DNA from: an uncultured Chlorobiaceae bacterium
GTDB taxonomy: Bacteria; Bacteroidota; Chlorobiia; Chlorobiales; Chlorobiaceae
Length of the DNA stretch: 63,963 nt
Direction: 5' to 3'
Assembly: GCA_903871235.1 (NCBI GenBank)
Contig: CAIQGA010000020.1
Location: forward strand, 1-63,963
The notes under the pieces are model-generated. The model was not told the origin of the DNA. It did not search any database and saw only the letters and a program-made list of their open reading frames with translations. Shown here one piece after another: positions 30,398-40,389 of the stretch. A program made the translations under genes and the position numbers. The first letter of the stretch is position 1, and every line of letters begins with the position of its first letter.

Positions 30398-31723
30398 ATG
30401 AGATATGGATTTTTTTGTCGTGATGCGCTTCGCCTGTCATTGGTCGCAGTGCTGTTATTGTTCGCTCTGGATGCTCAAGCCATGCAGATTTTTGTGAAAA
30501 CACTTACCGGCAAAACAGTCACCCTTGAAGTTGAACCGAGCGACTCCATTGAAAATGTAAAGCAGAAGATTCAGGATAAGGAGGGGATTGCGCCTGACCA
30601 GCAAGTATTAATTTTTGCTGGCAAGAAGCTTGAGGATGGACGAACACTTGCCGATTACAATATCCAGAAAGAGAGTACGCTGCACCTTGTGCTGAAGTTA
30701 ATGCCTTCATTAGATGAAGATGCGACAATAAAAAACCTTGTGGCAGCCCAGGCTTCTGCTGCCCGGCGATTTACTGAAACACAGAGCCGTAATGTGTGGT
30801 ACCACCTCGAATCATTGCCTGCCGATTTTGGTGCAGGGTACAAGAGCGCTGCGGCTTCAGCTATTAAACCAGAGGAAGTTGTTTCGCCGGTCGATAGAGG
30901 TGCGGAGTTGGCTTTCTGGTCAACCGGTGCGATAGATTTTGGTTCGGGGTTTGATGGGGCGAGTCGCTTTTCAGAATCGGGAGGAACCATTGGGCTTGAT
31001 ATTCCGCTTGATTCATGCTGGATTTTCGGGGTAGCAGTGGGCTATGGCAGTGGCAGGACAGAGGTCGATGATCGCGGTTCGGAGGTGAAAGCCCGGCAGA
31101 TTACCTCTATGGCCTATCTGTCGTTTAGTCCAGCCTCTCCGTGGAAACTGGATCTCATGGCTGGCTATGGTGATATCACTTTTCACAATACCCGTATCTC
31201 TACAGAAGGCACGGTTTATCCTGGCGTCCGTGATGGACATATCTACTTTACCGGGCTTTCTTCGAGTGGTTCGTTCTCTCTCAAGAGTTTTATGTTGCAG
31301 CCTTATCTACGCATTGAAGCCAGTACAACACGAATCGATGCCTCTTCCGAAAGTGGTGACAGTCAGTTGGCGTTAAGCTATGATAATCTGGATATGACGG
31401 ACGGCTCCGCCTCTTGTGGTCTCAGCGTTCATCGTGATATTCCTCTTGCTTCCGGCACGATCACTTTTTCATGCAGAGCACAGTACAGCCGGAATTTTAA
31501 TGGAGAGAATATTCAGGATATTTTTTACTCAAGTACAGGTGTTTCCGGAGGACTTTATTCGACGCGGAGTATGAGTAGTGCACAGAACGTCGGTACGTTT
31601 GGAGTCGGTTTTGGATACCTGGCGCACAATGGATTTCTTCTGGCGGGAGAATATCTCGGTATGCTGGGAACCGACGGCTATAGAGGAAACAGTATTACAG
31701 CCACTCTTCTGATCTCTTTGTGA
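30398..31723 (+). CDS. Ubiquitin domain fused to an autotransporter-like outer-membrane beta-barrel
   Basis: A 441-residue protein from ATG 30398 (TTG at 30383 would add 5 residues). Residues 1-28 are a signal peptide ending LFALDAQA; signal peptidase would cut exactly before [10 protein letters not shown], residue 1 of ubiquitin. Residues 29-101 equal eukaryotic ubiquitin at 65 of 73 positions (changes: I13V, T22S, A28Q, P37A, R42V, Q49K, S57A, R72K). All seven lysines and Leu8-Ile44-Val70 are kept. The C-terminal RGG is replaced by MPS, so conjugation is impossible. After a linker (about 102-165) the rest is a beta-barrel with alternating strands ([48 protein letters not shown]). No E1, E2 or deubiquitinase is nearby. 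Origin by transfer from a eukaryote is likely (inference). Confidence 0.92.
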   Translation: MRYGFFCRDALRLSLVAVLLLFALDAQAMQIFVKTLTGKTVTLEVEPSDSIENVKQKIQDKEGIAPDQQVLIFAGKKLEDGRTLADYNIQKESTLHLVLKLMPSLDEDATIKNLVAAQASAARRFTETQSRNVWYHLESLPADFGAGYKSAAASAIKPEEVVSPVDRGAELAFWSTGAIDFGSGFDGASRFSESGGTIGLDIPLDSCWIFGVAVGYGSGRTEVDDRGSEVKARQITSMAYLSFSPASPWKLDLMAGYGDITFHNTRISTEGTVYPGVRDGHIYFTGLSSSGSFSLKSFMLQPYLRIEASTTRIDASSESGDSQLALSYDNLDMTDGSASCGLSVHRDIPLASGTITFSCRAQYSRNFNGENIQDIFYSSTGVSGGLYSTRSMSSAQNVGTFGVGFGYLAHNGFLLAGEYLGMLGTDGYRGNSITATLLISL

Positions 31724-31802
31724 AGCTGAAAAATGGGGAAGAGAGCATTTTGAGATAACGCAACGCAATGCGGCATCATCGCACTGCCTTCAGGCGGTAG
31801 TT

Positions 31803-32042
31803 TTGGCGGTTTCCTGTCTATTATTTCTTATCTTGACTGTCAGGTTGCAGGCCGCTCTGGCCGTTTTTCCGGCTGACGGAGATCGCTTGCAGTATGACTC
31901 AAAAAAAAAGTATCAGTTGAAGTATGCTCCCTGGCGGAGATTTGCACGGTTTTTGGGAGCCGATGCTTGGTTGCTATGGGGTATGAAAGAGGTTCTGAGA
32001 GGGGGCATTCCCCCCGGGGTTCTTGCCATTATAAAAGAGTGA
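31803..32042 (+). CDS. Small putative secreted or membrane protein upstream of RNase E/G
   Basis: A 79-codon frame beginning at TTG 31803; no ATG is available in frame, so the start is uncertain. The N-terminus ([15 protein letters not shown]) looks like a signal peptide or anchor, then [36 protein letters not shown] and a basic tail ending [12 protein letters not shown]. It ends 4 bp before the RNase E/G ATG, consistent with translational coupling. I do not recognise a family. The 31724-31802 interval shows nothing else. Confidence 0.45.
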   Translation: MAVSCLLFLILTVRLQAALAVFPADGDRLQYDSKKKYQLKYAPWRRFARFLGADAWLLWGMKEVLRGGIPPGVLAIIKE

Positions 32043-32046
32043 ACGA

Positions 32047-33741
32047 ATGAAGAAGAGTTCGAATAAACAGTTGCTGATGAACAAGACCGGCGACGAGATA
32101 CAGGTCGCCCTTGTTGAGGAGGGTCGGCTGGTTGAGTTGATTATTGAGCGTCCGGAGAGTCGCAGAAGTATTGGTGATATCTATCTTGGCCGGGTGCATA
32201 AGGTTGTTGAGGGGCTGAAGGCCGCGTTTGTTGATATCGGGCAGAAGTCTGACGGGTTTTTGCATTTTTCAGATGTTGGCACCACGAATGAGGATTACAG
32301 GGCGCTGATTGAGGATGATGATGATGATGAGAATGGCGGTGTGGATGATGGCGATGCGGATGATGCGCCGCAGGATTTCCGGAATGGTGATGAACCGGCA
32401 GTTGGTGCAACTGTAAAGCAGGCAGCCCGCAGTGGAAGCAAGAAACCTTCGGCTGATGAGCAGGAGCGGGCTGAAAAAAGGCAGTCGTATACCCAGTTGA
32501 TTGCCGCCAAGCTCAAGCCGAACGATTCCATTCTTGTGCAGGTTATTAAGGAGCCGATCAGCAGCAAGGGTTCCCGCCTTACCTCCGATATTACCATTGC
32601 CGGGCGTTTCATGGTGTTGCTGCCCTTTGGTGGCGGTCAGGTTGCCGTTTCGCGGAGGGTCATTGCGCGCAAGGAGCGTTCAAGGTTGAAAAAGCTGGTG
32701 CGTTCCATCTTGCCGGAAGGTTTTGGTGCCATTATTCGTACCGTTGCCGAAGATCAGGAGGAGACGCTGTTGAAGCAGGATCTTGAGAAGTTGCTGGCCA
32801 AGTGGACGCAGATTGAGGAAAAGTTGCAGGATGCGGCTCCTCCCCAGTTGATTTTCAAGGAGGATACGATTATATCGAGTGTGCTGCGCGATTCGCTCAC
32901 CTCGGATGTTACAGAAATTGTTGCAAATTCACCGCTGATCCACAAGGAGACGCTGAACTATATTCAGTGGGCTGCGCCTGAGATGGTCAAGAATGTCACC
33001 TTCTACCAGGGCAAGCTTCCCTTGTTTGAGGGGTACGGGATTGCCAAGGATGTTGAGTCAATTTTTTCGCGCAAGGTGTGGCTCAAGTCGGGCGGTTATA
33101 TCATTATTGAGCATACCGAGGCAATGGTGGTGGTTGATGTCAATAGCGGCAGGTATGCGGCCAAGCGCGAGCAGGAGGAGAATTCACTGAAAACCAACCT
33201 TGAGGCTGCCCGTGAAGTTGTGCGGCAGTTGCGGTTGCGTGATATTGGCGGCATTATTGTGGTTGATTTTATTGATATGCTCGACCAGAAGAATGCCAAG
33301 AAGGTCTACGACTCCATGAAAACCGAGTTGCGTAACGATCGGGCAAAATCGAATATTCTGCCGATGTCCGATTTCGGGATTATGCAGATCACCCGTGAGC
33401 GGATACGTCCAAGCTTGATGCAGCGGATGGGCGATCAGTGCCCTGCCTGCGGGGGGAGCGGTGTGGTGCAAGCAAGGTTTACCACCATCAACCAGATTGA
33501 GCGGTGGCTCCGCAAGTATGCGCTGCAGAATTCCATGAAGTTTCAGCAGCTTGACCTCTATATCAGCCCGACGGTTGTTGAACCGTTGCAGAACAGTGAC
33601 ATGAAGACGGAGCTGAAGTGGTTTCTCCAGCACTTGCTCTTTGTACAGGTGAAGCCGGATGAAAGCCTCAGAAGTGACGATTTCCGCTTTTACAGCAGAA
33701 AAAATAATAAGGATATTACCGCCGAATATGGCGATATTTAA
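32047..33741 (+). CDS. rng: Ribonuclease E/G family endoribonuclease
   Basis: A 564-residue RNase E/G. The S1 domain starts [33 protein letters not shown] and is interrupted by an unusually acidic insert (about residues 88-120, rich in Asp/Glu and Gly). The 5'-sensor/catalytic part has [10 protein letters not shown] and [10 protein letters not shown], carrying the metal-binding Asp residues, and CPACGGSG, the Zn-link cysteines. It processes rRNA and mRNA. No long C-terminal scaffold is present, so RNase G-like. dapD follows after 32 bp. Confidence 0.93.
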   Translation: MKKSSNKQLLMNKTGDEIQVALVEEGRLVELIIERPESRRSIGDIYLGRVHKVVEGLKAAFVDIGQKSDGFLHFSDVGTTNEDYRALIEDDDDDENGGVDDGDADDAPQDFRNGDEPAVGATVKQAARSGSKKPSADEQERAEKRQSYTQLIAAKLKPNDSILVQVIKEPISSKGSRLTSDITIAGRFMVLLPFGGGQVAVSRRVIARKERSRLKKLVRSILPEGFGAIIRTVAEDQEETLLKQDLEKLLAKWTQIEEKLQDAAPPQLIFKEDTIISSVLRDSLTSDVTEIVANSPLIHKETLNYIQWAAPEMVKNVTFYQGKLPLFEGYGIAKDVESIFSRKVWLKSGGYIIIEHTEAMVVVDVNSGRYAAKREQEENSLKTNLEAAREVVRQLRLRDIGGIIVVDFIDMLDQKNAKKVYDSMKTELRNDRAKSNILPMSDFGIMQITRERIRPSLMQRMGDQCPACGGSGVVQARFTTINQIERWLRKYALQNSMKFQQLDLYISPTVVEPLQNSDMKTELKWFLQHLLFVQVKPDESLRSDDFRFYSRKNNKDITAEYGDI

Positions 33742-33773
33742 CAGTAAAAAAGTAAAACAGCAGGGCGGGCTTT

Positions 33774-34637
33774 ATGGGACAGTATGATGCATTGAAAGAG
33801 GCTATTTTGGGTTTTTCATCGCTTGGCCCGGCGGCGCTCTGGGAAATTCCGGAAGCGCGCAGAGTTTTTAACGAGTTCAAGCAGTTGCTCAATGAGGGGT
33901 TGGTGAGGGCTGCGGAAAAATCGGGCGGAGAGTGGCAGGTCAACTTCTGGGTCAAGGAGGGGATTTTGCTCGGTATGCGTCTTGGAAGACTTCAGGGAAG
34001 CTATGTTTCGCTTGATGAGCATGGCACCGGCTTTACTTTTATCGACAAGGATACCTTGCCGCTGAAAGCAATAACGATGGAGAATAATGTTCGCATTGTG
34101 CCCGGAGGATCAGCGGTGCGGGATGGCTCTTATCTGGCACCTGGGGTGGTGATGATGCCTCCGGCCTATGTCAATGTCGGAGCTTACGTTGATGCGGGAA
34201 CCATGATTGATTCTCACGCCCTTGTGGGGAGTTGTGCCCAGGTTGGCAAAAAGGTGCATCTTTCGGCGGGTGTCCAGGTTGGCGGTGTGCTTGAGCCGGT
34301 TGGTGCCATGCCGGTCATTATTGAAGATGAGGTGATGGTTGGTGGTAATTGTGGCATTTATGAGGGCACCATTGTGAAAGAACGGGCGGTTATCGGTACC
34401 GGGGTTATCCTGAATGGTTCAACGCCGGTTTACGATTTGGCACGTAACGCCATTTATCGCAAAAGCGCGGAAGCTCCTCTTGTCATTCCTGCCGGGGCGG
34501 TTGTTGTTGCCGGGTCACGGAGAATCAAGGGAGATTTTGCTGCTGAACACGGGCTTTCGATCTATACGCCGGTGATTATAAAATACCGTGATGAACGGAC
34601 CGACAGTGCGACGGCTCTTGAAGAGGCTTTAAGGTGA
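33774..34637 (+). CDS. dapD: 2,3,4,5-tetrahydropyridine-2,6-dicarboxylate N-succinyltransferase
   Basis: A 287-residue left-handed beta-helix acyltransferase of the lysine/meso-diaminopimelate pathway. Hexapeptide-repeat turns run from [63 protein letters not shown]; the C-terminal lid has [14 protein letters not shown]. It transfers succinyl from succinyl-CoA to the ring-opened substrate in the cytoplasm. The stop codon is directly followed by the ATG of the next gene (0-bp gap). Confidence 0.92.
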   Translation: MGQYDALKEAILGFSSLGPAALWEIPEARRVFNEFKQLLNEGLVRAAEKSGGEWQVNFWVKEGILLGMRLGRLQGSYVSLDEHGTGFTFIDKDTLPLKAITMENNVRIVPGGSAVRDGSYLAPGVVMMPPAYVNVGAYVDAGTMIDSHALVGSCAQVGKKVHLSAGVQVGGVLEPVGAMPVIIEDEVMVGGNCGIYEGTIVKERAVIGTGVILNGSTPVYDLARNAIYRKSAEAPLVIPAGAVVVAGSRRIKGDFAAEHGLSIYTPVIIKYRDERTDSATALEEALR

Positions 34638-36371
34638 ATGATGCAGAGGAACAAAGAGAGTAACGGGGGATGGTTGCGGAGAGGTGTGCCGGGCTTTATG
34701 GTAGCCCTTCTCCTCGTCTGTGCCTCTCCTTCCGCAGTGCTCTCCATGCCGCCAGCTCCATCTGTGCCTGCCGATTCGACAGACAAAGAGTATTTTGAGA
34801 TTGTCAAAAGTATCGATCTTCTTGGTGAGGTCTATCGCGAGGTTTCAAAAAGCTATGTTGACTCGATCAATGTGAGCGGCCTGATGTATGCGGGTATTGA
34901 TGGCATGCTTCGGACCCTTGACCCTTACACCCTTTTTCTTGATGAAAATGATTCGGATGAGCTTGATGAGCTGACCAGCGGACAATACGTCGGTATTGGT
35001 ATCTCCATAGCCTCCCTTGATGGTGAGGTTTTTGTTACTGCTGTTGTTGATGGTTATGCTGCGGCCAAAGCAGGTCTCAAGGTGGGCGACAGCATTGTGG
35101 CCATCAACAACGAGCATGTCAGGAAAATGTCGCTCGACAAGGTCAAAACATTGATAAAGGGTGCCGCTGGGACTCCGTTGCTTTTTGAGCTTGAGCGTCA
35201 GGGTTCTGTTCCATTTTCAGTCAGACTGATTCGGCAGGAGGTGCGGGTGAGCACGGTGAGTTATTTCGGTATTATCGGTGGTATCGGCTATATCGAGATG
35301 AAGAGCTTCGGTGCCCGTTCGACGACTGATTTGCGTGAAGCGTTGCAGGGGCTTGTGCGCCAGGCCGCAGAGCAGCATACCACGCTGCAAGGTATCATCC
35401 TCGATCTTCGAAACAATCCAGGCGGACTGCTCAATGTTGCCGTTGATGTTGCTTCGCTCTTTGTCCCTAACGGCAGCGAGGTGGTTTCCATTCGAGGGCG
35501 GTTGCCGGAAATGGCAAAATCCTATATAACGGGGACGTCTCCGCTTGATGCCAAGCTTCCCCTTGCTGTTTTGATTAACACGCAGAGCGCTTCTGCGGCG
35601 GAAATTGTTGCCGGTGCGATGCAGGATCTTGACCGGGGGGTTGTTCTTGGTGAACGCTCCTATGGCAAAGGGTTGGTGCAGTCGGTGGTACGGCTCTCCT
35701 ACAATACAGCTCTGAAGCTGACAACATCCAAATACTATACTCCTTCGGGTCGTTTGATCCAGAAAGAGAGCAATAATGCGGTGAGTGAATCGCGCAAGGT
35801 GCTTCCTCCGGTTCCGGGAGAGAAGGCCTCTGAGCTTTTTTATACGAAAGGCAGGAGAAAGGTATACGGCGGTGGCGGCATTATGCCAGATATTCAGCTC
35901 TCTGAACCGGTGACATCCCCCTACCTTTCGGAGCTCAGTAAGAGGGGGCTGCTCTTTCTTTTCTCCTCAGTCTATCGTTCCTCTCACCCTCTCATCCCTC
36001 CGCAGCCGATTGATCGTCCTGCGCTTCTGGCATCGTTTACCGACTTTCTGCGTGTCAAAAAATTTGTGTACACCTCCGATTCAGAACGGCGCTTCAATGA
36101 GTTGAAGGAGAGTATGAAGAAAGTTCAGTCGGAGAGTACTGAAAGTGATTTGCAATGCTTCTCGTTATTGCAGCGGGAGGTTGATCGACTTAAAGAGCTG
36201 GAAGTTGCAAAAGAGTCAGCGGAAGTTGCTGCGGAACTCGAAGTCGAGATTCTTCGCCATTATGACGAGCGCAGTGCACGGCGAGCTGAACTTGATCATG
36301 ACCCGGTGGTAAAAAAAGCCGTTGAGGTGCTCTCTGATTCACGTAAATATTTACGAATTCTTCATCCCTGA
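34638..36371 (+). CDS. ctp: Carboxy-terminal processing peptidase (S41, PDZ)
   Basis: A 577-residue periplasmic protease. The N-terminal signal/anchor (GFMVALLLVCASPSAVLS) is followed by a PDZ domain (about 105-185: GIGISIASLDGEVFVTAVV) and the S41 core with GIILDLRNNPGGLLNVAVD, NTQSASAAEIVAGAM (catalytic Ser) and GERSYGKGLVQ (catalytic Lys). The C-terminal extension (about 420-577) is helical with charged repeats. Members trim C-termini of cell-envelope proteins. The last 10 bp overlap the convergent DUF2499-like gene. Confidence 0.92.
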   Translation: MMQRNKESNGGWLRRGVPGFMVALLLVCASPSAVLSMPPAPSVPADSTDKEYFEIVKSIDLLGEVYREVSKSYVDSINVSGLMYAGIDGMLRTLDPYTLFLDENDSDELDELTSGQYVGIGISIASLDGEVFVTAVVDGYAAAKAGLKVGDSIVAINNEHVRKMSLDKVKTLIKGAAGTPLLFELERQGSVPFSVRLIRQEVRVSTVSYFGIIGGIGYIEMKSFGARSTTDLREALQGLVRQAAEQHTTLQGIILDLRNNPGGLLNVAVDVASLFVPNGSEVVSIRGRLPEMAKSYITGTSPLDAKLPLAVLINTQSASAAEIVAGAMQDLDRGVVLGERSYGKGLVQSVVRLSYNTALKLTTSKYYTPSGRLIQKESNNAVSESRKVLPPVPGEKASELFYTKGRRKVYGGGGIMPDIQLSEPVTSPYLSELSKRGLLFLFSSVYRSSHPLIPPQPIDRPALLASFTDFLRVKKFVYTSDSERRFNELKESMKKVQSESTESDLQCFSLLQREVDRLKELEVAKESAEVAAELEVEILRHYDERSARRAELDHDPVVKKAVEVLSDSRKYLRILHP

Positions 36372-37048
36372 GCGCGTCGCACTTGCTCCCGTTCATACTC
36401 CTTGATCTTGCGGTGTGCCCCGATGACAATCATAAGATTACTGATGCTCAGCAGGCTTTCTGCCGCACCGTGCAGCAGGTCATCGTGTGATAGTGTTGGA
36501 TAGCCCCTCACCTGGGTGGCGAGGTACATGCAGAAGATGGTAACCGAGATGAAGATCAGCACAAACCAGAAGCCAGCAACCGTCAGCGAAGAAAAAATAG
36601 TCTTGTCGCGACGGTAGAGTACCAGTAGCAGCACAAGAAAGGTGATATAGACAACGCTTGAGAGTTGCAGAATGGCGTCAAAAATATCCGCCCCGAGCCA
36701 GGATTGCGGTTTTCCGGCAATCATGATAGCGGCAAGAGCGGCCATGGAACCGGAGGCTGAGCGTTTTTTTGTCGATTTGAGCAGGTTCAGGGTTGCAAGG
36801 AGGAGCGCCGTGCTGCCGACGAGGTTGATGAGCTCCGACATGTCGAGAAGCTGCGGAATGGAGTCGCCGGAGATGTGATAACCCAGCACAAAAAAGCTGC
36901 CAATCCAGTGTGGCAGCATGGCAAGGCCAAAGAGGCGGATGCCAGGTCGCCCTGTTATTCTGCCGTAATGGAAGAGCAGGGCGGCGGCAACTCCCCATTC
37001 AAGCGCTGAGGAGATGTGGATAATCCAGTTTTGAAAGGAGAGCAGCAT
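36362..37048 (-). CDS. Ycf49-like membrane protein (DUF2499 + DUF3593-like fusion)
   Basis: A 228-residue inner-membrane protein with 5-6 hydrophobic segments. The N-terminus LSFQNWIIHISSALEWGVAAALLFHYGRITG...GLAMLPHWIGSFF reproduces the DUF2499/Ycf49 pattern of cyanobacteria and plastids (SWIIHVSSxIEW..., AMLP). The second half (LGADIFDAILQLSSVVYITFLVLLLVLYR) resembles DUF3593. In cyanobacteria these are separate genes; here they are one. It starts right after the chlP stop (TGAATG), so it is translated with the pigment reductase. Function unknown; a thylakoid/chlorosome-membrane pigment role is inference. Confidence 0.75.
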   Translation of the reverse strand: MLLSFQNWIIHISSALEWGVAAALLFHYGRITGRPGIRLFGLAMLPHWIGSFFVLGYHISGDSIPQLLDMSELINLVGSTALLLATLNLLKSTKKRSASGSMAALAAIMIAGKPQSWLGADIFDAILQLSSVVYITFLVLLLVLYRRDKTIFSSLTVAGFWFVLIFISVTIFCMYLATQVRGYPTLSHDDLLHGAAESLLSISNLMIVIGAHRKIKEYEREQVRRAQG

Positions 37049-38191
37049 TCAGGAGCCCTTGATCAGATGGTATATATTTTTGGAAAGAATTTTTATCTGG
37101 GTTGTCAAAGATGCCGGAACCATTTTTTTATAAAGATAGGAGTCAAACGTTATCCGCTGCACGTCATCGTCGGCGCATATTGCTACAAAACTCTCCCTGA
37201 GCCGGTTGTTGCGGTAGTATACTGATTGTAAAACATCGAGACCAAAAAAGATTTGAGCATAGAGCTTACGGAACTCTTTTTCGTAATTCTTCAGCGGCGC
37301 TTTATAGTTAAGGTGCTTGATCATTGCCTCTGCCCCAAGTTTTCCGGATTGCATGGCAAAGAAAATGCCTTCCCCGTTTGCAGGTGTTACAAGCCCTGCG
37401 GCGTCACCGACAAGAATAGCCTTTTCCTGGGTAAATGATTTCCGGGGCTTTATCGGAATTTGTGCCGCTTCATCGAGGTAGGGTTCGTCAGTGATCCCTA
37501 TTTTTTCAATAAATCGTTTCTGAAGTATTTTGACGTTTTTGCGCCTGCCTCCTGTACCGGTACCGATAGCCAGATGATCAGCTTTGGGGAAAATCCAGCC
37601 GTAAAAATCGGGAGAGACTTCGCCGTCAAACCAGATTTCAACGGTGTCAGCGAATTGCTCGATGGTTGGAGTGTACTTGAATCGCTGCTGCATGGCAATC
37701 ACCTTCAGCTCGTTGGGTGGAAAGTGCAGGTCAATGGCCGTTTTTGAGTTTGCTCCGTCTGCCCCGATAATTTTGCGAGCCCGGAGAGGCGCAACCTTGT
37801 CGTGGTGCGTGTTGATAACAAAGCCGTCGCCTGAGTTCGCGATTGACTTAACCAGCCCTTCAACAACAACAGCCCCTGCCCGTTCAGCTTCGGAGCGCAG
37901 ATAGCGGTCGAATTTTTCTCGCCGTACCATGCCGACATAGCCGTTTGGCATCTGCATCTCAATGATGCGCCCTTTTGGAGAGCGAACTCTCATGCTCGAC
38001 AGCTTTTTTTCGATGAGTTCGTCAGGAATGTTGAACTCTTCGATAAGGCCGAGAGGAATTGCGCCCCCGCAGGGTTTGATGTTTTCAAGGTCTCGTTCAA
38101 TGAGAACTGTTGATATTCCGGCCGTGGCCAGTACGGCGGCTGCGATGGCTCCCGAAGGTCCGCCACCGATGACTGCGACATCGTAACGCAT
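37049..38191 (-). CDS. chlP: Geranylgeranyl reductase (BchP/ChlP family)
   Basis: A 380-residue FAD-dependent reductase. Rossmann motif [19 protein letters not shown], then CGGAIPLGL and [18 protein letters not shown], later [25 protein letters not shown], all diagnostic of the geranylgeranyl reductase family. In phototrophs it saturates the geranylgeranyl tail of (bacterio)chlorophyll or the diphosphate. Chlorosome-containing bacteria may have more than one such enzyme; this one could serve BChl a or Chl a. The Ycf49-like gene is fused to its 3' end. glyS lies just upstream on the same strand. Confidence 0.9.
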   Translation of the reverse strand: MRYDVAVIGGGPSGAIAAAVLATAGISTVLIERDLENIKPCGGAIPLGLIEEFNIPDELIEKKLSSMRVRSPKGRIIEMQMPNGYVGMVRREKFDRYLRSEAERAGAVVVEGLVKSIANSGDGFVINTHHDKVAPLRARKIIGADGANSKTAIDLHFPPNELKVIAMQQRFKYTPTIEQFADTVEIWFDGEVSPDFYGWIFPKADHLAIGTGTGGRRKNVKILQKRFIEKIGITDEPYLDEAAQIPIKPRKSFTQEKAILVGDAAGLVTPANGEGIFFAMQSGKLGAEAMIKHLNYKAPLKNYEKEFRKLYAQIFFGLDVLQSVYYRNNRLRESFVAICADDDVQRITFDSYLYKKMVPASLTTQIKILSKNIYHLIKGS

Positions 38192-38194
38192 GGC

Positions 38195-39670
38195 TTAAAG
38201 CTTTATTAGTTTTGATGCAAGAAATTCCCGTACTCTCGAAATTTCGATTCTTTCCTGTGTTGCCGTGTCACGGTAACGCACGGTAACACTGTTTTCTTCC
38301 AGTGACTGATGGTCAACCGTGATACAGAACGGTGTGCCGATCTCATCCTGACGCCGGTAGCGTTTGCCGATAGATCCGGCATCATCATACTGGATGAGGA
38401 GGTCTTCCGAAAGCTCTTCGCTGAGCAGAGAGGCCTTTTCACCCATACCGCCCTTTTTCATCAGCGGAAGTACGGCGGCTTTTACCGGCGCAACTTTCGG
38501 CGAGAGCTTCAGTACCACCCGTTCATCACCGTCAACGGTATCTTCCGTGTAGGCATCTGCAAGCAGCGCAAGGAAAAGGCGGTCACACCCGGCGGAGGTT
38601 TCAACCACGTAAGGGATGTAGCGCTCATTGGTAAGCTGGTCGATATACTCCATATTTTTTCCTGAAAACTCCTGATGCTGCTTCAGGTCAAAATCGGTTC
38701 TGGAGTGAATTCCCTCGATCTCCTCAATCCCGAAAGGAAACTCGAACTTGATGTCGTAGGCCAGGTCGGCGTAGTGGGCAAGTTTGTCGTGCTTGTACCA
38801 GTGAAGCTTTTCCTTGTTGATGCCGAGAGCTGTTGTGTACCAGGCGAAGCGCTCCTCCCGCCATGCTTCAAATGCCTCTGCCTGTGTTCCAGGTTTGACG
38901 AAATACTGCATCTCCATTTGTTCAAATTCCACCATCCGAAAGATGAAGTTTCCCTTCACAATTTCGTTGCGGAAGGCTTTGCCGATTTGCGCAATGCCAA
39001 ATGGCACCTTCATGCGCGATGATTCACGAACGTTGTGGAAGTTCACAAAAATTCCCTGAGCGGTTTCAGGGCGCAGGTAGACAATGGTTGATTTATCGGC
39101 CACGGCGCCCATATTGCACTGGAACATCAGGTTGAACTGGCGCACCTCCGTCCAGTCACCCGAGCCGGTATCCTGTGCCTTGATTCCCTCAGAAATAATG
39201 ATGTCGTAGAGAGCCCGGTTCGAATCGTCCGCACCCGCAACAGCTTCATAAGCACCTTGTACCCTCTGAAGCTCCTCTTCTTTGTTGTCACGGCGCAGTT
39301 TTTCGATATGGTTCTCAATCAGATGGTCTGCACGGTAACGCCTTTTGGTGGTACGGTCGTCAATCATCGGATCGTTGAAGCTCGCGACATGGCCAGAAGC
39401 TTCCCATACCCGGGGGTTCATCATGATTGAGGCGTCAAGGCCCACAATATTCTGGTGACGGCGGGTCATTGAGTTCCACCAGAGAGCTTTGATATTGCGT
39501 TTCATTTCGCTGCCAAGCGGTCCGTAATCAAAGCAGGAGGAGAGTCCCTCATAAATTTCAGAGGAGGGAAAAATAAAACCCCGTCGTTTGGCCAGCGAAA
39601 CCAGTTTATGCATCACCTTCTCGGGGGGCAGATTCACACTCTGCACCCGTTTTTGATCGGAATCACTCAT
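38195..39670 (-). CDS. glyS: Glycyl-tRNA synthetase (class II, dimeric type)
   Basis: A 491-residue alpha2-type GlyRS. Start chosen at ATG 39670 (MSDSDQKRVQSVNL) instead of 39730. Class II motif 2 and motif 3 are visible: GLDASIMMNPRVWEASGHV, RPETAQGIFVNFHNV (motif 2 region) and EVVETSAGCDRLFLALL. The N-terminal DHGPLGSEM-like element reads CFDYGPLGSEMKRN. It charges tRNA-Gly in the cytoplasm. Only three bases separate its stop from the start of chlP, so they share a transcript. Confidence 0.93.
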   Translation of the reverse strand: MSDSDQKRVQSVNLPPEKVMHKLVSLAKRRGFIFPSSEIYEGLSSCFDYGPLGSEMKRNIKALWWNSMTRRHQNIVGLDASIMMNPRVWEASGHVASFNDPMIDDRTTKRRYRADHLIENHIEKLRRDNKEEELQRVQGAYEAVAGADDSNRALYDIIISEGIKAQDTGSGDWTEVRQFNLMFQCNMGAVADKSTIVYLRPETAQGIFVNFHNVRESSRMKVPFGIAQIGKAFRNEIVKGNFIFRMVEFEQMEMQYFVKPGTQAEAFEAWREERFAWYTTALGINKEKLHWYKHDKLAHYADLAYDIKFEFPFGIEEIEGIHSRTDFDLKQHQEFSGKNMEYIDQLTNERYIPYVVETSAGCDRLFLALLADAYTEDTVDGDERVVLKLSPKVAPVKAAVLPLMKKGGMGEKASLLSEELSEDLLIQYDDAGSIGKRYRRQDEIGTPFCITVDHQSLEENSVTVRYRDTATQERIEISRVREFLASKLIKL

Positions 39671-39874
39671 TATTTGCCCAAGATTGTATAAAAAATTCTC
39701 AAGAAACTTTAGTTTAACAGGATAAAACATTCAACGCAAGAATGCAAGCGGGATAATCACAGGATGAGGGTTGGCTTGGGCTTTTGGCCGGGAATGAGTA
39801 CGTTTAGCTTACAATAGAGCGGGTTACTTGTTGAATTATTCGGTAAAATTGCAAACAGGCGAAAATAGAGAGCT

Positions 39875-40360
39875 ATGGTGATACTTAAAAAAGTTACGCT
39901 GCAGTACATTGAGATTGAAGATCGAATACGCATGTCGGCTGATTTTGATGGTGAAGCACCTGCGGTATTCTGGTTGACTCAGCGTCTTTGTCGGCGTATG
40001 GTGCCAAAGTTATCTGGTCATATCGAGAATTTAACACAGACTTCGCCTTTGGTTGACAAAGAGTTGATGCTTTCTGTTCAGCAGCATGATGCGGAGTGGA
40101 AGAAAGCGTTGTTGGAGCCCGTAAAGGTTCGCGGGTTTGAGCATTCGGTGTTACCGGAAACGGTAGATTTGCAATGTTTGGCAAAGGGTGCGGCCATCAT
40201 TTTTCCGTTTGATATAAAAGGAGAGCAGGCTCGCTTGCAGATGAATGTGGCTGAACTGCGGCAGTGGATGGGTGGTGTGTATCGGCAGTTTCGGGTGGCT
40301 GGCTGGTCGATGGAGGTTTGGCCCGAATGGTTCGCTCTCTCCGAATCTGGCAAAAATTAA
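39875..40360 (+). CDS. Hypothetical protein
   Basis: A 161-residue soluble protein, MVILKKVTLQYIEIEDRIRMSADFDG, with an AGAGAGCT-like ribosome site before the ATG. Residues 1-80 are mixed alpha/beta (VFWLTQRLCRRMVPKLSGHI), the C-terminus has LRQWMGGVYRQFRVAGWSMEVWPEWF. No signal peptide, transmembrane helix or known motif is visible. Neighbours are glyS (divergent) and clpS (convergent). I do not recognise a family. Confidence 0.6.
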   Translation: MVILKKVTLQYIEIEDRIRMSADFDGEAPAVFWLTQRLCRRMVPKLSGHIENLTQTSPLVDKELMLSVQQHDAEWKKALLEPVKVRGFEHSVLPETVDLQCLAKGAAIIFPFDIKGEQARLQMNVAELRQWMGGVYRQFRVAGWSMEVWPEWFALSESGKN

Positions 40361-40389
40361 GATTTGTTGTGTTTTCTGTACGGTGGATA

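Noticed and set aside
30482-30700. Ubiquitin as eukaryotic contamination
   Set aside because: It continues in frame into a bacterial-type barrel and has a signal peptide directly before it; no intron or polyubiquitin is present.
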